Assembly: GCA_029210325.1 (NCBI GenBank)
Contig: JARGPU010000001.1
Coordinates: 630,126 to 694,125, forward strand
Direction: 5' to 3'
Length of the DNA: 64,000 nucleotides
DNA from: Alcanivoracaceae bacterium
Lineage (GTDB): Bacteria; Pseudomonadota; Gammaproteobacteria; Pseudomonadales; Alcanivoracaceae
Shown here piece after piece: positions 44,957 through 55,421 of the stretch (positions are counted from its first letter, which is position 1; each line of letters opens with the position of its first letter). The position numbers and the translations under genes were made by a program. The notes under the pieces are model-generated. The model was not told the origin of the DNA, did no database searches, and saw only the letters and a program-made list of their open reading frames with translations.

Positions 44957-45178
44957 TCAGACCTGATCCTTGTCGCTGACTTTATCGTTCTGAGTCTCGG
45001 GCTTGCTCTCGCTGAGATGTTTGTCAGCGGACTTCTCGCCGTCTTTGACTGCCTCTTTGAAGCCTTTTACGGCGCCGCCAAGATCACCGCCCATATTGCG
45101 CAGTTTCTTGGTGCCAAAGATCAGCATGATGATGACGAGGACGATCAGGAGCTGCCAGATACTGATGCCAGACAACAT
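44957..45178 (-). CDS. tatA: Sec-independent translocase subunit TatA
   Basis: 73-residue pore-forming component. ATG 45178 gives the typical start [20 protein letters not shown] with the hinge [20 protein letters not shown] and a Lys/Glu/Asp-rich tail. Two bases after hisE, so hisE-tatABC form one unit. Confidence 0.96.
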   Translation of the reverse strand: MLSGISIWQLLIVLVIIMLIFGTKKLRNMGGDLGGAVKGFKEAVKDGEKSADKHLSESKPETQNDKVSDKDQV

Positions 45179-45180
45179 GG

Positions 45181-45519
45181 TTATTCTCCCTGTTGGGAAC
45201 GTGAATTTTTTTCGTCGATGCCAGACAGGCCAAAGCGCTTGTCCAGCTCGGCAAGCACCTGGTCCGGGTTGGCTCCCAGTTTGCTCAGCATCACCATGGA
45301 GTGAAACCACAGGTCCGCTGTTTCGCCGATCAGCTTGTCATTGTTGCCACTGACCTCGGCGTCGCGCGCGGCGAGAATGCTTTCCACCGCTTCCTCGCCA
45401 ACCTTTTCCAGAATCTTGTTCAGGCCCTTGTCATAGAGGCTCGCCACATAGGAGCTGGACGGCTCCGCCTGTTTGCGTTCCTCCAGCACCGAGTGGAGCC
45501 GGGCGAGGATGTCACTCAT
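45181..45519 (-). CDS. hisE: phosphoribosyl-ATP pyrophosphatase HisE
   Basis: Second step of histidine synthesis (PR-ATP to PR-AMP). 112-residue MazG-like helical enzyme: [37 protein letters not shown] (metal-binding EE) and [17 protein letters not shown] stand-alone hisE, not fused to hisI. In pseudomonads hisI lies directly upstream between ubiB and hisE; here only 58 bases separate ubiB and hisE, so hisI is missing from this place. Confidence 0.96.
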   Translation of the reverse strand: MSDILARLHSVLEERKQAEPSSSYVASLYDKGLNKILEKVGEEAVESILAARDAEVSGNNDKLIGETADLWFHSMVMLSKLGANPDQVLAELDKRFGLSGIDEKNSRSQQGE

Positions 45520-45577
45520 TCGTTACTCCAATATGACTGCTGCGAGCATAGCAGAATCGGCCCACCTTGTAGGAGCG

Positions 45578-47182
45578 CTACGCCCGAATCGCCCAGCCGG
45601 TCAGGGCTAGTCCGCTAACCAGCACGGCGCCGGCCCAGAATGCCGGTACCAGCGCAGCGGTGCCAATCAGGCCCAGCCCAGCCAGTCCGCCAATTAGCTT
45701 GCGCCGGTGGCGGGTCTGATCGCGCCGCAGGTGCTCTTCCAGTTGGCGTTGTTGATGGGGCAGGTGGCGCAGGGTTTCCAGAGCATCACGGAACAGCTCT
45801 GGCATTTCCGGTAGCTGGGCGGCCCATTCCGGCAGTCTGTCCTGAAATTTCTTCAGGGTCGCGGAGGGGCCGTACTGCTCCAGCATCCAGCTTTCCAGCA
45901 TGGGCCGGCCCAGTGTCCAGATATCAAGTTGCGGGTAGATACTGCGCCCCAGGCCCTCGATATGCACCAGTGTCTTCAGTAGCAATATGTACTGAACCGG
46001 GGCTTCAATATGGAAGCCGCGGGCGGTGTCGAATAGCTTCATCACCAGCGGTGCAAACTCCAGCTGGTCGAGGGGCATGGACATGATTGGGTCGACGATC
46101 TCTTCCACTGCCCGCTGGAACCTTGAGCGGTCAACCGGCACGGTAGTCCAGCCCGCGCGAATCACCACATCCACCATGCCGCCATAGTCGCGCCGCATCA
46201 CTAGCAGGGCGAGGCGGCCCAGTACGTGCAAGTCTTCCTTGGATAGCCGTCCGGCGATAGCACAGTCGACAGCAATATACTGAGGTGACTCCGGGTGCTC
46301 CGGGTTAACAAAAATATTGCCCGGGTGCATATCAGCGTGAAACAGGTTGTGGCGAAAAACCTGAGCAAAGAAAATCTCAAAGCCTCGCTCTGCCAGCAGG
46401 CGTGGCTCAATACCAGCGGCGCGAATGCGTTCCACATCGTTGACCGGGATGCCATAGATGCGATCTGACACCATCACTTTATCGGTGCACAATTCGGCAT
46501 GGGTGGCTGGGATATGTAAAAGCGGGCTGAACAGAAAGTGGCGGCGCATGGCTTCTGCGTTGCGCGCTTCCTGACGCAGATCCAGTTCGCCGAGAATCAC
46601 ATCCTCATAGTCTGCAACCACTCTGGATGGACGAAAGTATCGGGCATCTTTCCATAACCGCTCCAGCCATGCGGCGCCGGATTTCATCACCTTCAGATCG
46701 CGGGCAACGATGCGCTCAATGCCCGGGCGGATAACCTTGACCACGACTGCCTGTCCACTGACCAGGACCGCCGCGTGCACCTGAGCCACTGATGCCGCGG
46801 CCATCGGGATCTGCTCGAATTGGGCAAATAGCTCAGTGACTGGCTTGCCCAGTTCATGCTCGACAATACGCTGCGAGGCGACTGCATCAAATGGCGCCAC
46901 CTGGTCCTGTAGTTTTGCCAGAGCGTCTGTCCATTCGCCGGGCAGCAGATCACGGCGAGTGGCAAGCAGCTGGCCGAACTTGATAAAGATTGGCCCCAGT
47001 TCTTGCAGGGCATGTTGCAGCCGCTCGCCATCGGAAAGGTGGCGTGGGCCGAACCAGCTCGAAGGAACAAGGTACTCGATAAGGATCAGAGGCTTGAGCA
47101 GCGGGTGAGGCGGCAGCAGGGAAATCAGCCGATAGCGACAGACAATATGAAATACAAACAGTACGCGGAAAATCGGAAACAT
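45578..47182 (-). CDS. ubiB: ubiquinone biosynthesis kinase-like protein UbiB
   Basis: Atypical ADCK-family ATPase/kinase needed for the ubiquinone complex. 534 residues. The KxGQ motif is FIKFGQLLATRRDLLPGEW; other landmarks are VAPFDAVASQRIVEHELG, the Lys of QAVVVKVIRPGI, and HADMHPGNIFV (catalytic loop). Two C-terminal transmembrane helices (IGTAALVPAFWAGAVLVSGL region). Its ATG overlaps the ubiJ stop by one base (TAATG). Confidence 0.96.
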   Translation of the reverse strand: MFPIFRVLFVFHIVCRYRLISLLPPHPLLKPLILIEYLVPSSWFGPRHLSDGERLQHALQELGPIFIKFGQLLATRRDLLPGEWTDALAKLQDQVAPFDAVASQRIVEHELGKPVTELFAQFEQIPMAAASVAQVHAAVLVSGQAVVVKVIRPGIERIVARDLKVMKSGAAWLERLWKDARYFRPSRVVADYEDVILGELDLRQEARNAEAMRRHFLFSPLLHIPATHAELCTDKVMVSDRIYGIPVNDVERIRAAGIEPRLLAERGFEIFFAQVFRHNLFHADMHPGNIFVNPEHPESPQYIAVDCAIAGRLSKEDLHVLGRLALLVMRRDYGGMVDVVIRAGWTTVPVDRSRFQRAVEEIVDPIMSMPLDQLEFAPLVMKLFDTARGFHIEAPVQYILLLKTLVHIEGLGRSIYPQLDIWTLGRPMLESWMLEQYGPSATLKKFQDRLPEWAAQLPEMPELFRDALETLRHLPHQQRQLEEHLRRDQTRHRRKLIGGLAGLGLIGTAALVPAFWAGAVLVSGLALTGWAIRA

Positions 47183-47820
47183 TATTGCCCGGCCTCGCTG
47201 TGCTGCTTAAGGCGAGAAATACGCGCAGCAAGGCGGTCCGCATCGGAGCGCAGCTCATCCACATCCTGGTTGAACTCGACCACATCGCGGCGCAAGGCCA
47301 TTAGCGATGATTCCTCGCGCAGGAAGTCACCCGCGCGATTGAGGAAAAGGTCAAAGGCCTGGCGTGCCATGGAAAATGCCCGTCTGGCGCCATACTCGAC
47401 TTGTTGGGCCAGGTCGCTGCCTAGTAGCGGCTGCATCAGTGCAGCCCAGTTCAGATCAAGCTGTTTGAGAATCCCAATAATGTTCTGCAGTAGTTCTCGG
47501 TCACCACTGATCTGTACCGGCCCGGCGATGGCGCTGTCAGAGGTTTTCCACTGAAAAAGTTGCGCGGCAAGATCAATCGGCCCACCTCGAACGGTGACAT
47601 CAGCTTCTGCCTCACTGCCGTGATATAGCTCAATGCCATCGTCAACAATCAGGGCATAGATCGATAGCGGTGGAAAGTTAAGATGCACCGCAATCAGTCG
47701 GCCACTATGTTCGCGCAGTTGTTCAAGGGTTAGAGCATCAGCCTGCAATGCAGTATTGATGGCCCGCTCCATTGTCGCCAGGGCGGTGGCCTCAAACAGG
47801 TTCGGTGGGCGCGTATCCAT
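47182..47820 (-). CDS. ubiJ: ubiquinone biosynthesis accessory factor UbiJ
   Basis: Lipid-binding SCP2-domain protein that helps hold quinone intermediates in the soluble Ubi complex. ATG 47820 gives 212 residues: an N-terminal SCP2 domain (about 20-120; GRLIAVHLNFPPLSIYALIV, DVTVRGGPIDLAAQL) and a C-terminal helical part with a coiled coil (FNQDVDELRSDADRLAARIS). Between ubiE and ubiB, the conserved order. Confidence 0.93.
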   Translation of the reverse strand: MDTRPPNLFEATALATMERAINTALQADALTLEQLREHSGRLIAVHLNFPPLSIYALIVDDGIELYHGSEAEADVTVRGGPIDLAAQLFQWKTSDSAIAGPVQISGDRELLQNIIGILKQLDLNWAALMQPLLGSDLAQQVEYGARRAFSMARQAFDLFLNRAGDFLREESSLMALRRDVVEFNQDVDELRSDADRLAARISRLKQHSEAGQ

Positions 47821-47833
47821 TAGCGTGGTTCCT

Positions 47834-48583
47834 TCACAACTTGAAGCCGCGGTGCAGGGCAACAATGCCGCCGGTCATGTTGAAATATTCGCAGCGGGCA
47901 AAGCCGGCTGTTTCCATCATGCCTTTAAGTGTGTCCTGATCCGGGTGCATGCGGATGGACTCCGCCAGATATCGGTAGGACTCCGCGTCGCCGGCCACCG
48001 CTTGGCCCAACTTCGGCAGGATGCTGAACGAATACAGGTCGTAAAGCTTCGACAGCGGGTCGTGGACTGGTTTGGAGAACTCCAGCACCAGTAAGCGGCC
48101 ACCGGGTTTCAGTACCCGCAACATGGAACGCAGTGCCTTGTCCTTGTCGGTAACATTACGCAGGCCGAAGGCAATGGTGATGCAGTTGAAGGTGTTGTCA
48201 GCAAATGGCAGGGCTTCTGCGTTGACCTGGACCACGCGGGTGTTGTGGCCGCAGCCATTGTCGAGCAGGCGATCGCGACCAACACCAAGCATGGCTTCGT
48301 TGATGTCGGCGAGGATCACTTCGCCCTGATCGCCGACCAGTCGGGAAAACTTCATTGCCAGATCGCCGGTGCCGCCGGCCAAATCCAGTACCCGCTGGCC
48401 GCGTCGCACGCCGGCCAGTTCCAGAGTGAAGCGCTTCCACACCCTGTGAATACCCATCGACATAAGGTCGTTCATCAGGTCGTACTTGGGCGCCACGGAG
48501 CGGAAGACGCCGGCTACCCGCTTGGCTTTTTCCTGCAGCGGTACCTGCTGGTAGCCGAAGTGGGTGGTGTTGTCCTGGCTCAT
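47834..48583 (-). CDS. ubiE: ubiquinone/menaquinone C-methyltransferase UbiE
   Basis: SAM-dependent C-methylation in ubiquinone synthesis. 249 residues with SAM motif [13 protein letters not shown], motif [18 protein letters not shown] and the C-terminal [17 protein letters not shown]. Starts inside the last codons of the FFLEELY gene (4-base overlap) and leads the ubiE-ubiJ-ubiB series. Confidence 0.97.
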   Translation of the reverse strand: MSQDNTTHFGYQQVPLQEKAKRVAGVFRSVAPKYDLMNDLMSMGIHRVWKRFTLELAGVRRGQRVLDLAGGTGDLAMKFSRLVGDQGEVILADINEAMLGVGRDRLLDNGCGHNTRVVQVNAEALPFADNTFNCITIAFGLRNVTDKDKALRSMLRVLKPGGRLLVLEFSKPVHDPLSKLYDLYSFSILPKLGQAVAGDAESYRYLAESIRMHPDQDTLKGMMETAGFARCEYFNMTGGIVALHRGFKL

Positions 48584-49281
48584 TTCAACTCTCCAAAAGG
48601 CGCCGGGTGGCCGGCGTATAGCCGGGCCAGAATCTGTGCTTCGGTGCGGGTCAGCTGTGCCATCAGTTTGCCGGCGCTATCCAGATCGCGCATGGCGCCG
48701 AAACCGCGATCGAGGAAATCATACAGGTTGCCGAATCCGGCCGCATGGACCGGACGTCGTACCATGCGGAAAGTGGCCTGCAGCATACGGCCGCGCACGT
48801 AACGGTCAACATGGTGGCCAACCTCGCCAATCAGGTCGAGTTGGCGTTGCCGCTCTTCCTGCCGGCCCAGGGCCCGGAAGCCGTCAATATACAGGGCGTC
48901 ATTAACTGGGCCGTCAAGACTGTCGTGCAGGGTATCGGCCAGTGCTTCATCCAGTTCCTGGGTCAGAATCGCTGCTTCCAGTACCGAGGCTGAGGTGGCC
49001 ATTACCCGGTCGGGTAGCAGGCTGGCGGCTTTATTGACGGCCCGGCGGATATCCTGGGCTACCGGTAGCAGATCTTTGCCGCCGTAGACCTCGTCGAGCA
49101 GAAAGCCGATCGCTGCCTGATTGGCCGGTACTGCCAGCAGGTCAGCGTGGCTGCGGGCCAGACGCTCGCCCTGAAAGCTCTGCAGGGCATGCAGGCGGCT
49201 GCGAAAGCGCTGGTCATCACCATGCTGGCGCAGGGCAAAGAAGCGTTCGAGGTCCTGCTGGAGTTTTTCGTCGGCGCGCAT
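48580..49281 (-). CDS. FFLEELY-motif protein
   Basis: 233-residue soluble, largely helical protein of the family named for its FFLEELY-like motif, found upstream of ubiE in many gammaproteobacteria. Here the matching stretch reads [18 protein letters not shown]. Arg- and Leu-rich helices follow ([17 protein letters not shown]), ending PAPFGELK. Function unknown; the overlap with ubiE suggests a link to quinone synthesis or at least shared expression. The 96 bases upstream hold its promoter region with no clear boxes. Confidence 0.8.
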   Translation of the reverse strand: MRADEKLQQDLERFFALRQHGDDQRFRSRLHALQSFQGERLARSHADLLAVPANQAAIGFLLDEVYGGKDLLPVAQDIRRAVNKAASLLPDRVMATSASVLEAAILTQELDEALADTLHDSLDGPVNDALYIDGFRALGRQEERQRQLDLIGEVGHHVDRYVRGRMLQATFRMVRRPVHAAGFGNLYDFLDRGFGAMRDLDSAGKLMAQLTRTEAQILARLYAGHPAPFGELK

Positions 49282-49377
49282 GAGGGATCCGGTTTTGGCG
49301 TGGCGCGGATGATACCACCCCGTGACCGTAAACCCCCACCGTCCCCACCGTCCCAGGGCACAACCGCCGTGTTTCTG

Positions 49378-50385
49378 TCATTTCCTCTTCCTCGGCCGCC
49401 AGCCCTGCAGAATTTTCATGTAATTGAGCCGCTCCCACTGCTCTGGATCAGGCGCCGAGGCCAGCGACATGACGCCGCAGGCTTCGCTGACGGAGCGATA
49501 TTGTTTGTCGTCCAGCCACTGATTTAGCTCGTTGTGAATGGTTGCCAGATGTTCGGGGCCGTGTTCAAGCAGGGCGGAAGCAATTTGTACCACGGAGGCG
49601 CCAGCAAGGATGGCCTTGGCCGCGTCCAGTCCGCTGTGCACGCCGCCGCTACAAGCCAGCTCCAGTAAGCTGGACGGATGCAGGATGGCCAGTGCGTGCA
49701 GTCTTAACGGCAGCTCTGCAGATGTGGAGTAGGCTAATTTGAGATCAACATCCAGCTGTTCAAGGTCGATATCGGGCTGATAAAAACGATTGAACAGGGT
49801 GACGCCGCGGGCGCCGGCATTTTTCAGTTGGCTGGCGAATGCGGGCAGTGCGCTGTAGAACGGGCTGAGTTTGACGGTCACGGGCACGTTGACCTGATTG
49901 GCCACACTTTCGACGATAGCTAGCTGGTCGCTTTCGATTTCGGCGGCGGTTCGCGCGGCGCTGGTAACCACATCGTAAAGATTGAGCTCGATGGCGGCTG
50001 CGCCCCGTCCTTCCAGCTGTCTGGCATAGTCTGTCCAGCCGCCGGGCGTGTTGCCGTTTAGCGAGGCAATGACTGGAACGTCCAAGTGCTGGCATAGCTG
50101 TTCAAGTTGGCGCAGGTATGGCTCTGTGCCCAGAGCAAACACATCGGACTCGGGTAAAAAGCTGCGCGCTTCGGCGTCGTTATCGATGCGGCTATCGAGA
50201 AAATGATGGGCGGCCATTTGCTCAGCCACCACCTGCTCTTCAAACAGCGAATACATCACGATGGCACCAGCGCCTGCAGCAACAGCCTGCTTTGCAGCTG
50301 CCAGGTCGTGGCTGATGGGGCTTGCCGCTATAACCAGTGGGCTGCGTAATGTCAGGCCAAGCCATGAGGTGGTCAGGTCAGTCAT
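49378..50385 (-). CDS. dihydroorotate dehydrogenase-like flavoprotein, NifJ partner
   Basis: 335 residues, flavin-binding (beta/alpha)8 barrel of the DHOD/PreA type: WLGLTLRSPLVIAASPISHD at the start, PVIASLNGNTPGGWTDYAR, VPVTVKLSPFY and GGVHSGLDAAKAILAGASVVQ (phosphate/FMN site). Pyrimidine synthesis is unlikely because this branch is typically found beside nifJ; it may pass electrons to or from ferredoxin or flavodoxin. Its start overlaps the end of nifJ by eight bases, so the two are coupled. Confidence 0.85.
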   Translation of the reverse strand: MTDLTTSWLGLTLRSPLVIAASPISHDLAAAKQAVAAGAGAIVMYSLFEEQVVAEQMAAHHFLDSRIDNDAEARSFLPESDVFALGTEPYLRQLEQLCQHLDVPVIASLNGNTPGGWTDYARQLEGRGAAAIELNLYDVVTSAARTAAEIESDQLAIVESVANQVNVPVTVKLSPFYSALPAFASQLKNAGARGVTLFNRFYQPDIDLEQLDVDLKLAYSTSAELPLRLHALAILHPSSLLELACSGGVHSGLDAAKAILAGASVVQIASALLEHGPEHLATIHNELNQWLDDKQYRSVSEACGVMSLASAPDPEQWERLNYMKILQGWRPRKRK

Positions 50386-53300
50386 CAGTGGACTCCGCAG
50401 GCAGATGGATATTGGATAGCTGACGGTACAGCGAACGTTTTTGTTGAACGCCATGACGGGCGGCGCTGAGCAGCTCCGCATAGCGTTGCGGAGAACGCAG
50501 CTCGACCATGCGGAAGCGGGCTTCGTTTTCCATGTAGTGGCTGATGTCCAGCTTGGGATCGCCGGAATCAAGCATTAACGGAGCCTCGCCTTGCTCAATA
50601 CGGCGCGGGTCGAAGCGATACAAAGGCCAGGCGCCGCTGTTGATGGCGCGATGCTGTTGGGCTGGCGAGTTGATCAGGTCATAGCCGTGGGCGATGCACG
50701 GGCTATGGGCGATGATCAATGATGGGCCGGGGTACTGCTCGGCTTCCTGAAATGCCTTGACGGTTTGTGCGCTGCGCGCTTGCATGGCCACCTGGGCCAC
50801 ATAAACATGGCCATAACTCATGGCTAGCAGGCCCAGATCTTTTTTGGCAATAGATTTACCGGCGCCGGCGAATTTTGCTGCGGCGCCCAGCGGTGTGGCC
50901 TTGGACTGTTGGCCGCCGGTATTGGAATAGACCTCGGTATCCAGCACCAGAACGTTAACCTTGCGATCCGACGCCAGCACGTGATCCAGGCCACCATAGC
51001 CAATGTCGTATGCCCAGCCGTCACCGCCGACGATCCAAACACTGCGCGGTACCAGATAGCGCGTCAGCTCAGCCATACGTTGCGCTTCCGGGGTGTTAAT
51101 TTTCGCTAGTAGTTTATTGAGTTCAGTAATGCGCAGACGCTGGGCAGCAACCCAGTTATCGTCGCCAGCCGCTGATAGCAATTCCTGCAGCAGTTTTTCC
51201 GGCAACTGGCTGTGCAGGTTCTGCAGCAGCCGCTTTGCCTCGTGGGTTTGGCTGTCAACGGCCAGACGCATGCCCAGACCGAATTCCGCATTGTCTTCAA
51301 ACAGGGAGTTAGACCAGGCGGGTCCACGGCCATCAGCATTGGTGGTGTATGGCGTGGTGGGCAGGTTGCCGCCGTAAATGGACGAGCAGCCGGTGGCATT
51401 GGCAATCATCAATCGGTCGCCGTAGAGCTGTGTTAGAAGACGCAGATAAGGCGTTTCACCACAGCCCGCGCAGGCCCCGGAAAATTCGAATAACGGAATC
51501 CGCAAAGCGGCACTATGTTTATCTATGGGAAGATCATTCAGTGGTGCCGAGGGGATGGTTTCAAAGAAAGAAAAGGATGCTTTTTCCCGTTCGCGGTGCT
51601 CGGTTAGCGGCGCGGCCATCAGCGCCTTGCGAGATGGCTGGGTGCGATCGCGCGATGGGCAGACTTCGATGCACAGCCCACAGCCGGTGCAATCCTCGGC
51701 AGCAACTTGAACGGTATATTGCAATCCCTTGAGTTCCGGATGGAAGGTCTCTTCCACGGAGCGGAATCCCTGCGGTGCATTGGCGAGTTCGGCCGGATCA
51801 TACACCTTGGTCTGGATGGCGGAGTGGGGACAAATCATGGAGCAGAAGTTGCACTGCACACAGATATCCGACTGCCAGACAGGAATCTCCTGGGCAATGG
51901 CGCGCTTTTCATAGCGGCTTGTCCCCGACGGCCAGCTACCATCCGGTGGGAAGGCGCTTACCGGTAGCGCATCCCCCTGGCCTTCGATCAATAGGCGTGT
52001 CACGCGCTGAACAAAATCCGGTGCGTCCTCGGGCACTACTGGTGGTCGACTGCGCCGGCTGCTGGCTTTGTCTGGCAGTTTGATTTCGCTAAGTGCCGCC
52101 AGGGACGCCTGCAGAGCGGCAACATTGCGGCGCACCACTTCTTCGCCGCGACGACCAAAGCTCTGTTCGATGCTTTGCCGAATTTGTGCCATGGCTTGCT
52201 CTTGCGGTAGCACCTTGCTTAATGAAAAAAAGCATGCCTGCATAACAATATTGATCCGTCGTCCCAGCCCGGCCTGTTCGGCAACGCTATAGCCATCCAC
52301 CAGATATAGCTTGCAGCGTCGCTCAATCAGCTGGCGCTGAAATTCCTGCGGCAGACCATCCCAGAACTGATCCGCCGGCACAGCACTATTGACCAACACG
52401 GTGGCGCCAATTGCCGCGCTGGCCAGCAGGTCGCGCCGCTGAATAAATTGCGGGTCATGAATGCCAATAAACTGCGCGTAACGGATGCGATAGGTGGAAC
52501 GGATTGGCTGTGGCCCGAAGCGCAGATGGGAGATCGTTGTAGCGCCAGACTTGCGCGAATCATATTCAAAGTGGCCCTGTGCATAGCCATCGGTTTGTTC
52601 GCCGATAATCTTGATTGAGGCTTTGTTGGCAGACACAGTGCCATCGGCGCCGAGGCCAAAAAACAGTGCCCTGGTAACGCTATCCGGTTCGATATCGAAA
52701 TCATTATTGATAGCCAGCGAGGAATGGGACACATCATCACGAATGCCGACGGTAAAGCGGGTTTTTGGTCTGTCTTCTTCCAGCTCTTCGAACACGGCTT
52801 TGACCATTGCCGGATTGAACTCTTTAGAGGACAGGCCATAGCGGCCGCCAATTATGCGCGGCAGGGTAGTGCGCTGACCGGTGGCCACGGCATCGACCAG
52901 TGCCGAGGTCACTTCAAGCAGCAGCGGCTCACCAGCCGATCCGGGTTCCTTGGTGCGGTCCATCACCGCCACTGCGCGGACCGTATCAGGCAGTGCTCTC
53001 AAGAGGTGGTTGATCGAGAAGGGACGGAATAGCCTCACCTTGAGGATGCCGACTTTTGCTCCTTGGGCGTTCAGGTAATCAACAGTCTCATGGGCGCACT
53101 CAGCGCCGGATCCCATCAGGATCATGACCCGCTCTGCCTGCGGGTGGCCGACGTAGTCAAATAACTGATAGTGACGCCCGGTGAGTGTGGCAAAGCGCTG
53201 CATAACGTCGCTGACAATGCCGGGGCAGGCGGCGTAAAATGGTTCCACCGCCTCCCGTGACTGAAAATAGGCATCCGGGTTTTGCGATGTGCCACGGATC

Positions 53301-53977
53301 ATTGGGCGGTCCGGGTCCAGGGCGCGACGGTGGTGGGCCTGCACTGCATCGTTGTCTACTAGCGCCCGCAAGGCGTCTTGGTCTAGCAGGGCTACCTTGC
53401 TGATTTCATGGGATGTGCGAAAGCCGTCAAAAAAATGCAGAAACGGAATGCGTGACAGCAACGTGGCGGCATGACCGATGGCCGCCATGTCCTGCGCCTC
53501 CTGCGCCGAGCCTGAGGCCAGCAAGGCCATGCCGGTGCCCCGTGCGGCCATGACGTCGGAGTGATCACCGAAGATCGACAGGGCGTGGGTGGCCACCGTG
53601 CGCGCGGCAACGTGCATGCAGAACGAAGTTAGTTCGCCTGCCACCTTGAACAGGTCTGGCAGCATTAGCAGCAGGCCTTGAGAGGCGGTAAAGGTGGTAG
53701 TCAGGGCGCCACTGGTAAGAGCTCCGTGAACCGCACCGGCGGCGCCGCCCTCGGATTGCATCTCAATAACGTCGGGGACGCTGCCCCATAAGTTTGTGTG
53801 GCCGCTGGAAGCCCAGTCATCCGCATATTCGCCCATCACCGAAGCAGGGGTTATCGGATAAATGGCCACCACCTGACTGAGCTGATAGGCAACGCGGGCC
53901 ACAGCCTCGTTGGCATCAAGGGTTTTGTAGTGGATCGGGGCCATGCTCTGGCTAGGAGTGACGGGCTGGCTAGACAT
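50378..53977 (-). CDS. nifJ: pyruvate:ferredoxin (flavodoxin) oxidoreductase, single chain
   Basis: Converts pyruvate and CoA to acetyl-CoA and CO2 while reducing ferredoxin or flavodoxin. 1199 residues from ATG 53977 (GTG 54004 is possible). Domain order is complete: pyruvate-binding start VVAIYPITPASVMGEYADDW, a central CoA-binding part, two 4Fe-4S clusters (CVQCNFCSMICP and CTGCGLCIEVCP), then the thiamine-diphosphate domain (GACAGCGETPYLRLL, GGDGWAYDIGYGGLDHVL) with its proximal-cluster Cys. All key Cys motifs are intact. Unusual company for a respiring organism; oxygen sensitivity may be eased by other features not visible here. Confidence 0.95.
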   Translation of the reverse strand: MSSQPVTPSQSMAPIHYKTLDANEAVARVAYQLSQVVAIYPITPASVMGEYADDWASSGHTNLWGSVPDVIEMQSEGGAAGAVHGALTSGALTTTFTASQGLLLMLPDLFKVAGELTSFCMHVAARTVATHALSIFGDHSDVMAARGTGMALLASGSAQEAQDMAAIGHAATLLSRIPFLHFFDGFRTSHEISKVALLDQDALRALVDNDAVQAHHRRALDPDRPMIRGTSQNPDAYFQSREAVEPFYAACPGIVSDVMQRFATLTGRHYQLFDYVGHPQAERVMILMGSGAECAHETVDYLNAQGAKVGILKVRLFRPFSINHLLRALPDTVRAVAVMDRTKEPGSAGEPLLLEVTSALVDAVATGQRTTLPRIIGGRYGLSSKEFNPAMVKAVFEELEEDRPKTRFTVGIRDDVSHSSLAINNDFDIEPDSVTRALFFGLGADGTVSANKASIKIIGEQTDGYAQGHFEYDSRKSGATTISHLRFGPQPIRSTYRIRYAQFIGIHDPQFIQRRDLLASAAIGATVLVNSAVPADQFWDGLPQEFQRQLIERRCKLYLVDGYSVAEQAGLGRRINIVMQACFFSLSKVLPQEQAMAQIRQSIEQSFGRRGEEVVRRNVAALQASLAALSEIKLPDKASSRRSRPPVVPEDAPDFVQRVTRLLIEGQGDALPVSAFPPDGSWPSGTSRYEKRAIAQEIPVWQSDICVQCNFCSMICPHSAIQTKVYDPAELANAPQGFRSVEETFHPELKGLQYTVQVAAEDCTGCGLCIEVCPSRDRTQPSRKALMAAPLTEHREREKASFSFFETIPSAPLNDLPIDKHSAALRIPLFEFSGACAGCGETPYLRLLTQLYGDRLMIANATGCSSIYGGNLPTTPYTTNADGRGPAWSNSLFEDNAEFGLGMRLAVDSQTHEAKRLLQNLHSQLPEKLLQELLSAAGDDNWVAAQRLRITELNKLLAKINTPEAQRMAELTRYLVPRSVWIVGGDGWAYDIGYGGLDHVLASDRKVNVLVLDTEVYSNTGGQQSKATPLGAAAKFAGAGKSIAKKDLGLLAMSYGHVYVAQVAMQARSAQTVKAFQEAEQYPGPSLIIAHSPCIAHGYDLINSPAQQHRAINSGAWPLYRFDPRRIEQGEAPLMLDSGDPKLDISHYMENEARFRMVELRSPQRYAELLSAARHGVQQKRSLYRQLSNIHLPAESTDD

Positions 53978-54071
53978 GGTGGGCAAACTCCCTGCTAACG
54001 ACACCTTTCACTTTAGCGCCGAACAGCAGGGAATGCCCGTCATGTTGTCAACAACAGAGGGCTCGCTTTGA

Positions 54072-55397
54072 TTACAGAATATATTTGCTCAGGTCCTCAT
54101 CCTTGGCCAGCTCAGCCAAGTGTCGATCCACGGCTGCGGCGTCCAGCACCAGGGCCTTGTCGTGGTACTGCACAGCCAGATCATCGGCATCGTAACTGAT
54201 CTCTTCGAGCAGCTTTTCCAGCACCGTGTGCAAACGCCGTGCACCGATATTCTCGACCTTCTCGTTCACCTGCCACGCGATTTCCGCCAACCGACGGATG
54301 CAGTCGGGGGTGAACTCGATCTTCAGACCTTCGGTGGCCAGCAGGGCACGGTACTGCTCCGTTAACGAAGCATCCGGTTCGGTAAGAATGCGCTCGAAGT
54401 CGTCCGGGGTCAGGGCTTCCAGTTCAACCCTGATGGGCAGGCGACCTTGCAGTTCCGGGATCAGGTCGGAAGGCTTGGACATCTGAAACGCGCCAGAAGC
54501 GATAAACAGAATGTGATCGGTTTTTACCATGCCGTATTTGGTGGTTACGGTGCTGCCTTCAATTAACGGTAGCAAGTCACGCTGAACGCCTTCGCGGCTG
54601 ACATCGGCGCCCATGGTTTCGCCGCGCCGGGCGACCTTGTCGATCTCGTCGATAAACACGATGCCATGCTGCTCGACCACATCAACGGCCCGGGCTTTCA
54701 GTTCATCTTCATTGACTCGTCGTGCTGCTTCCTCGTCCCGTGCCAGGCGGAACGCTTCGCGTACTTTGATTTTGCGCATCTTGCGCTGGCCGCCGCCCAT
54801 TTTCGAGAACATTTGCTGTAGCTGGCTGGTCATCTCTTCCATGCCTGGCGGGGACATGATCTCCACGCCAACTTTTTGTTCTGCCAGATCGATCTCAATT
54901 TCTCGCTCATCCAACTCACCTTCGCGCAGCTTCTTGCGAAAAAGTTGGCGGGTGGAGGAATCTGCCGGCTCGCCACCTCGCGCTGGCGGCAACAGGGCAT
55001 CCAGAATACGATCTTCTGCGGCGTCTTCCGCGGCCCGCTGGTGACGCAGCATGGCTTCCTCGCGCAGCATCTTGATGGCCATTTCCATCAGGTCGCGAAT
55101 AATGGATTCCACATCCCGGCCGACATAGCCTACTTCGGTAAACTTGGTTGCCTCGATCTTGATAAAGGGAGCATTGGCGAGCTTGGCCAGTCGCCGGGCG
55201 ATTTCAGTTTTGCCAACACCGGTAGGGCCAATCATCAGAATATTTTTTGGCATTACCTCGGCACGTAGTGCTTCCGGTAACTGCATGCGGCGCCAGCGGT
55301 TGCGCAGAGCAATAGCAACGGCTTTTTTGGCCGCCAGCTGGCCGACGATATGACGGTTTAGTTCGCGGACTGTGTCGCGCGGAGTCAGTTCAGACAT
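54072..55397 (-). CDS. hslU: ATP-dependent protease ATPase subunit HslU
   Basis: AAA+ unfoldase of the HslUV protease. 441 residues: Walker [21 protein letters not shown], the pore motif GYVGRD, the helical I domain (about 110-240), Walker [12 protein letters not shown], sensor-2 [14 protein letters not shown] and the HslV-docking C-terminus EDLSKYIL. Directly downstream of hslV and transcribed from its heat-shock promoter. Confidence 0.98.
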   Translation of the reverse strand: MSELTPRDTVRELNRHIVGQLAAKKAVAIALRNRWRRMQLPEALRAEVMPKNILMIGPTGVGKTEIARRLAKLANAPFIKIEATKFTEVGYVGRDVESIIRDLMEMAIKMLREEAMLRHQRAAEDAAEDRILDALLPPARGGEPADSSTRQLFRKKLREGELDEREIEIDLAEQKVGVEIMSPPGMEEMTSQLQQMFSKMGGGQRKMRKIKVREAFRLARDEEAARRVNEDELKARAVDVVEQHGIVFIDEIDKVARRGETMGADVSREGVQRDLLPLIEGSTVTTKYGMVKTDHILFIASGAFQMSKPSDLIPELQGRLPIRVELEALTPDDFERILTEPDASLTEQYRALLATEGLKIEFTPDCIRRLAEIAWQVNEKVENIGARRLHTVLEKLLEEISYDADDLAVQYHDKALVLDAAAVDRHLAELAKDEDLSKYIL

Positions 55398-55421
55398 GAG
55401 TGGTCTCGGTTATATGTGTGT

